Positions 61,448 to 64,000 of a stretch of DNA of 64,000 nucleotides are shown in pieces; the stretch's first letter is position 1; the number at the start of each line of letters is the position of its first letter. A program made the position numbers and the translations under genes. Under the pieces are notes generated by a model. It was not told where the DNA came from and ran no database searches. It saw only the letters and a list, made by a program, of their open reading frames with translations. Source of the stretch: Gallionella capsiferriformans ES-2 (GTDB lineage Bacteria > Pseudomonadota > Gammaproteobacteria > Burkholderiales > Gallionellaceae). The stretch is taken from contig NC_014394.1 in the NCBI RefSeq assembly GCF_000145255.1, positions 2,542,001 to 2,606,000 of the forward strand, in the 5' to 3' direction.

Positions 61448-63736
61448 TTAACAATTTTCGGCCAGATTGGTTAGATGCCTAATTCGTAAAGCCAAAGTCG
61501 TCGCCCGTTCAAGACTGGCCGGTCCCCTTGCTATCCCAATTTCGATCAAGCGAGGCTCCCCAAATAGAACAACGCGCTTCAGCGCCCTAGTAACTGCTGT
61601 GTAGAGCAGGGACAGGTCTATCATCCTTGAAGCGTTTCTCGGCAGCGCAATGAAACATGTGGGCCACTGGCTGCCCTGACTTTTATGTATGGTTACAGCA
61701 TAGCCCAGACTCAACTTCCCCAGCAAATCTAGATTCACGTCAATTTTTCTGCCGTCGCCCATCCTGATGACTCCGAAACGCTCCGTATCCGTCAAGACAT
61801 CTGCCACGTCTTCCAGAATTCCCAAGTCACCGTTTCGAACATCAGCATCATCGTCATAGTTATTCTGGGTAACGAGTACCGGATCGCCTTTGAGCAGTTG
61901 CATGCCATCAGAAGTGATCCACGGCAGGCACCCTCTCTCGCGGTCTTGGTACAACAACTGCGCCCTTTCAAGTCCTACTTTGCGCTGCAACGTAACGTTG
62001 ATGTTATCGACTCCGAGTGGGCCCGACCTGACCGGACACAACACGATCCCAGCTCCAATGCCCCCCGCTTGCAGCCATAGTTCAGCTAGTTGATCCGGAT
62101 CGTTTGATTCAACCAATGAGCAGTCAGCGCTGTCCACCAAGCGACTGACTGCAGCCGGAGGGAGTTTCACAAAACTGTTTCTCAGGTCGGTTGCAAAGCG
62201 GTGAATTCCACTTTGTTCATCCTGCCGCATTACCTGCTTAAGCTCAAAGAACGGTACACTGGAGCTTTGCAACGCGTGGAAAACCAACCCCTTGCCAACT
62301 GGCAGTATCTGCATGGAATCACCAACAAATATTATTCTTACTGCATATGGCAGTAAGCGAACCAGCCTATACATGCTGAGTAGGTCAAGCATCGACGACT
62401 CGTCAACGATCAACAACAAATAATCAGGCAGCTCCGGCTTGCCTTCGCCCGTGTGTTCGGCAATAAGCTTGGCAATGGTCTGCGCAGGTTTCCCGGTACT
62501 CTCGGCTATCCTCTGGGCAGCCCGACCAGCAACAGCAACCTGATACGAGGGAAGTTCCGATGCCAGCGACTCATAGCATCCTAGAACTGCCCGAAGGATG
62601 GTTGTTTTTCCCGTGCCAGCACCACCGCTGATGCCACACACTGGCGCCAGCACTGCGCCAATGACGGCTTCCCGTTGCTCTGGCAGAAGCTGGAAGTCGA
62701 GGAAGTGCGCTTCATATTGCTGCAGCGCTTCCTCAACTGTCCTGCGGTCAATTTGAGTTTCCCACCTCGCTTGACCAGCACCGCTCCCTGGCGATCTGAA
62801 CAATGCCTTGACCAGAAAATCTGCCACTTCGTGTTCCATCAAGGCACAGCCGTAGCTTTGATAGACTGCCTTGCCACACTTAACCATAAGCTTCTGACCT
62901 ACTGAAATGTCACCGAGATCCTTGGGCATTGAGCATTGGGTCAAGAGCTCTGCCCGACGATGTAATGTTGCCACATCAATAACCGTTGAACCGGTCTCCT
63001 CGGAATGCACAAAGGCTACATGTGCGGCAACACCCCCGATATATTCTGGATCGTCGATGGTGAAGCCCATTCTTGCGGCAATCACATCCACCTTTTTGAA
63101 GGAAACCCCAAGACCAAGCAGCATGAACGGATTGCCTTGGAGTAAAGGCAAGGCGTCCTCGCCCAAAGCTTTTAGGATCGACTTGCTGATACCAGCAGGA
63201 ATTCCGTGCTCGTCAAGAAACGCGATGACCCTGAACAATTCACTTGACGGCCAGTTTTCCAAGAGTGCATCTACTGTCGAATCAGACATTCCATGAATGG
63301 CCAGCAGTGATTCTCGATCCCTTTTCTCAACCCACTTTGCCAAGTGTTTGTTCCGGACGAGGCGATTGGATAGAATATCGCCGATTCCAGCGATGTTTTC
63401 TTTGAGCCAACGCGCCAAGGTTTGGCCCGTTGGCTTGACGAATGTCACTGTAGTGGCCGTGATGGTTCTTTCGTAGCGCCGGTCACCGTTGTGTACATAA
63501 CTGGTAATGAATTCCGGCCCATCCACAAGCCAAACAGTCCCTGGCGCAACAAGTTCTATGTCAGTATCAGGAAACCTTACGATCAGAGGATAGGGCGAAG
63601 GGGAAGAGCGAATAGAGCCGTTACGGTTGATGACCGAGACCGCCGCATAACGTCCGCCATTACGTACTCGCTTGCCTACCTGTACTGGAGTACCAACGTG
63701 GTAGACCCTTGCCTCGGATTTGGCAACATTGTTCAT
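61448..63736 (-). CDS. RecD2-like SF1B DNA helicase (module 2)
   Basis: 762-aa paralogue of the helicase at 48285-50603, aligning over its whole length. HhH region IAGIGDILSNRLV and LLAIHGMSDSTVDALLENWP; Walker A GGAGTGKTT (about 371-379); Walker B LLIVDESSMLDL; RIIFVGDSMQILPVG; LKQVMRQ; VTIHKSQGSQWPTCF; LLYTAVTRALKRVVLFGE. All motor motifs are intact. ATG at 63736 overlaps the upstream coiled-coil gene as ATGA, exactly as in module 1. Divergence is considerable, so this is an independent element and not a recent duplication. The presumed recombinase genes lie beyond the window. Confidence 0.88.
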   Translation of the reverse strand: MNNVAKSEARVYHVGTPVQVGKRVRNGGRYAAVSVINRNGSIRSSPSPYPLIVRFPDTDIELVAPGTVWLVDGPEFITSYVHNGDRRYERTITATTVTFVKPTGQTLARWLKENIAGIGDILSNRLVRNKHLAKWVEKRDRESLLAIHGMSDSTVDALLENWPSSELFRVIAFLDEHGIPAGISKSILKALGEDALPLLQGNPFMLLGLGVSFKKVDVIAARMGFTIDDPEYIGGVAAHVAFVHSEETGSTVIDVATLHRRAELLTQCSMPKDLGDISVGQKLMVKCGKAVYQSYGCALMEHEVADFLVKALFRSPGSGAGQARWETQIDRRTVEEALQQYEAHFLDFQLLPEQREAVIGAVLAPVCGISGGAGTGKTTILRAVLGCYESLASELPSYQVAVAGRAAQRIAESTGKPAQTIAKLIAEHTGEGKPELPDYLLLIVDESSMLDLLSMYRLVRLLPYAVRIIFVGDSMQILPVGKGLVFHALQSSSVPFFELKQVMRQDEQSGIHRFATDLRNSFVKLPPAAVSRLVDSADCSLVESNDPDQLAELWLQAGGIGAGIVLCPVRSGPLGVDNINVTLQRKVGLERAQLLYQDRERGCLPWITSDGMQLLKGDPVLVTQNNYDDDADVRNGDLGILEDVADVLTDTERFGVIRMGDGRKIDVNLDLLGKLSLGYAVTIHKSQGSQWPTCFIALPRNASRMIDLSLLYTAVTRALKRVVLFGEPRLIEIGIARGPASLERATTLALRIRHLTNLAENC

Positions 63737-64000
63737 TCAGGCAGTCCGAATCCAGGTAAACCTTTGGCAATTAGGTGCCTTTGCTCTTCGTAGGCGCGGA
63801 CTCTCTTCCTCAGCATACTGACTTCAGCCTCAAGCTCGCTTACCTTGCTCGCCAAGCGGTTGGCATCGACTGACGATTGCTGCACAACCTTCCGCGAACG
63901 GTCAAGTGCTGCGTTAACGCTTTCGACACTTTGCTTGTCCGGTCCGCCAAACCACTTCTTTTCAACCCGAGCAATAGCTTCCCTCAATGGCTCATTTTGG
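63733..64000 (-). CDS. Small coiled-coil protein of module 2 (VPA1267-like), partial
   Basis: Frame open to the right edge of the window, so the N-terminus is missing; reading through gives QNEPLREAIARVEKKWFGG, aligning with QNKNLRAILDECDTRWF of the module 1 protein (50600-51028). A coiled coil (LASKVSELEAEVSMLRKRV) and EEQRHLIAKGLPGFGLPE at the end complete the match. The stop overlaps the helicase start. The TTG at 63987 is not a start but an internal codon. Identity of the family is by comparison within this window. Confidence 0.75.
   Translation of the reverse strand, partial: QNEPLREAIARVEKKWFGGPDKQSVESVNAALDRSRKVVQQSSVDANRLASKVSELEAEVSMLRKRVRAYEEQRHLIAKGLPGFGLPE

Noticed and set aside
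61260..61454. 64-codon minus-strand frame downstream of the second helicase
   Set aside because: Overlaps the helicase 3' end, has no motif and sits in DNA that looks like a non-coding junction.

Overview
The window reads as a chromosome segment of a betaproteobacterium, most likely a member of the Gallionellaceae (Gallionella/Sideroxydans-like, microaerophilic iron oxidisers). Reasons: betaproteobacterial gene pairings (aat-bpt, rsxABCDGE-nth, twin DUF3108 genes after purN), a low-oxygen and oxidative-stress gene set (cytochrome bd, OxyR, Dps, rubrerythrin, rubredoxin), a Hyf/complex I-like membrane complex, and a LexA-type box of the GAACGAACGTTC form upstream of umuDC. I recall that box as characteristic of Gallionellales. 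The assignment is an inference from gene content, not from a marker gene.

Layout. 1-10051 is dense core genome. A partial iron-uptake cupredoxin gene and fur diverge around a Fur box. They are followed by aat, bpt, a membrane protein, pyrD, a complete rsxABCDGE electron-transport operon and nth. 10052-14258 is an AT-richer insert holding one large sensor diguanylate cyclase with gene-poor flanks. 14259-22302 returns to core genes: rhodanese, DUF1841, purM, purN, two DUF3108 proteins, an RsmB/NOP methyltransferase and metG. 22353-29654 (minus strand) is a six-subunit Hyf-like operon whose large subunit has lost the cysteines that hold the NiFe centre, so it should not be a hydrogenase.

29845-34556 is a peroxide-defence cluster. 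A rubredoxin reductase, Dps, rubredoxin and a rubrerythrin without its own rubredoxin domain lie divergent to oxyR, next to a thioredoxin-CcdA fusion. 34664-37752 is cydABX with a CydP-like gene. 37910-41958 is an arsenic operon (arsR-arsC-arsD-arsA-acr3).

From about 42000 to the right edge the sequence is a mosaic mobile island, all genes on the minus strand except the IS66 genes. It holds a putative PD-(D/E)XK nuclease, zinc-ribbon proteins, umuDC, an SRAP (HMCES/YedK) protein, and an overlapping operon of two tyrosine recombinases, two small proteins and a RecD2-like helicase. This operon resembles the Gamma-Mobile-Trio (GmtXYZ) recombination module. Its first gene has been cut by an IS21-family element, which is itself split by an IS66-family element with a perfect 8-bp target duplication. 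To the right lie a tautomerase, two secreted hypothetical proteins and a second, diverged copy of the helicase plus small coiled-coil gene pair that runs off the window. Two related recombination modules therefore sit side by side, each followed by its own cargo.

The observations most worth following are the ligand-less Hyf-like complex, the tandem recombinase/RecD2 modules with DNA-damage-tolerance cargo, the unknown nuclease and zinc-ribbon cargo at the distal end, and the unusual LexA box.
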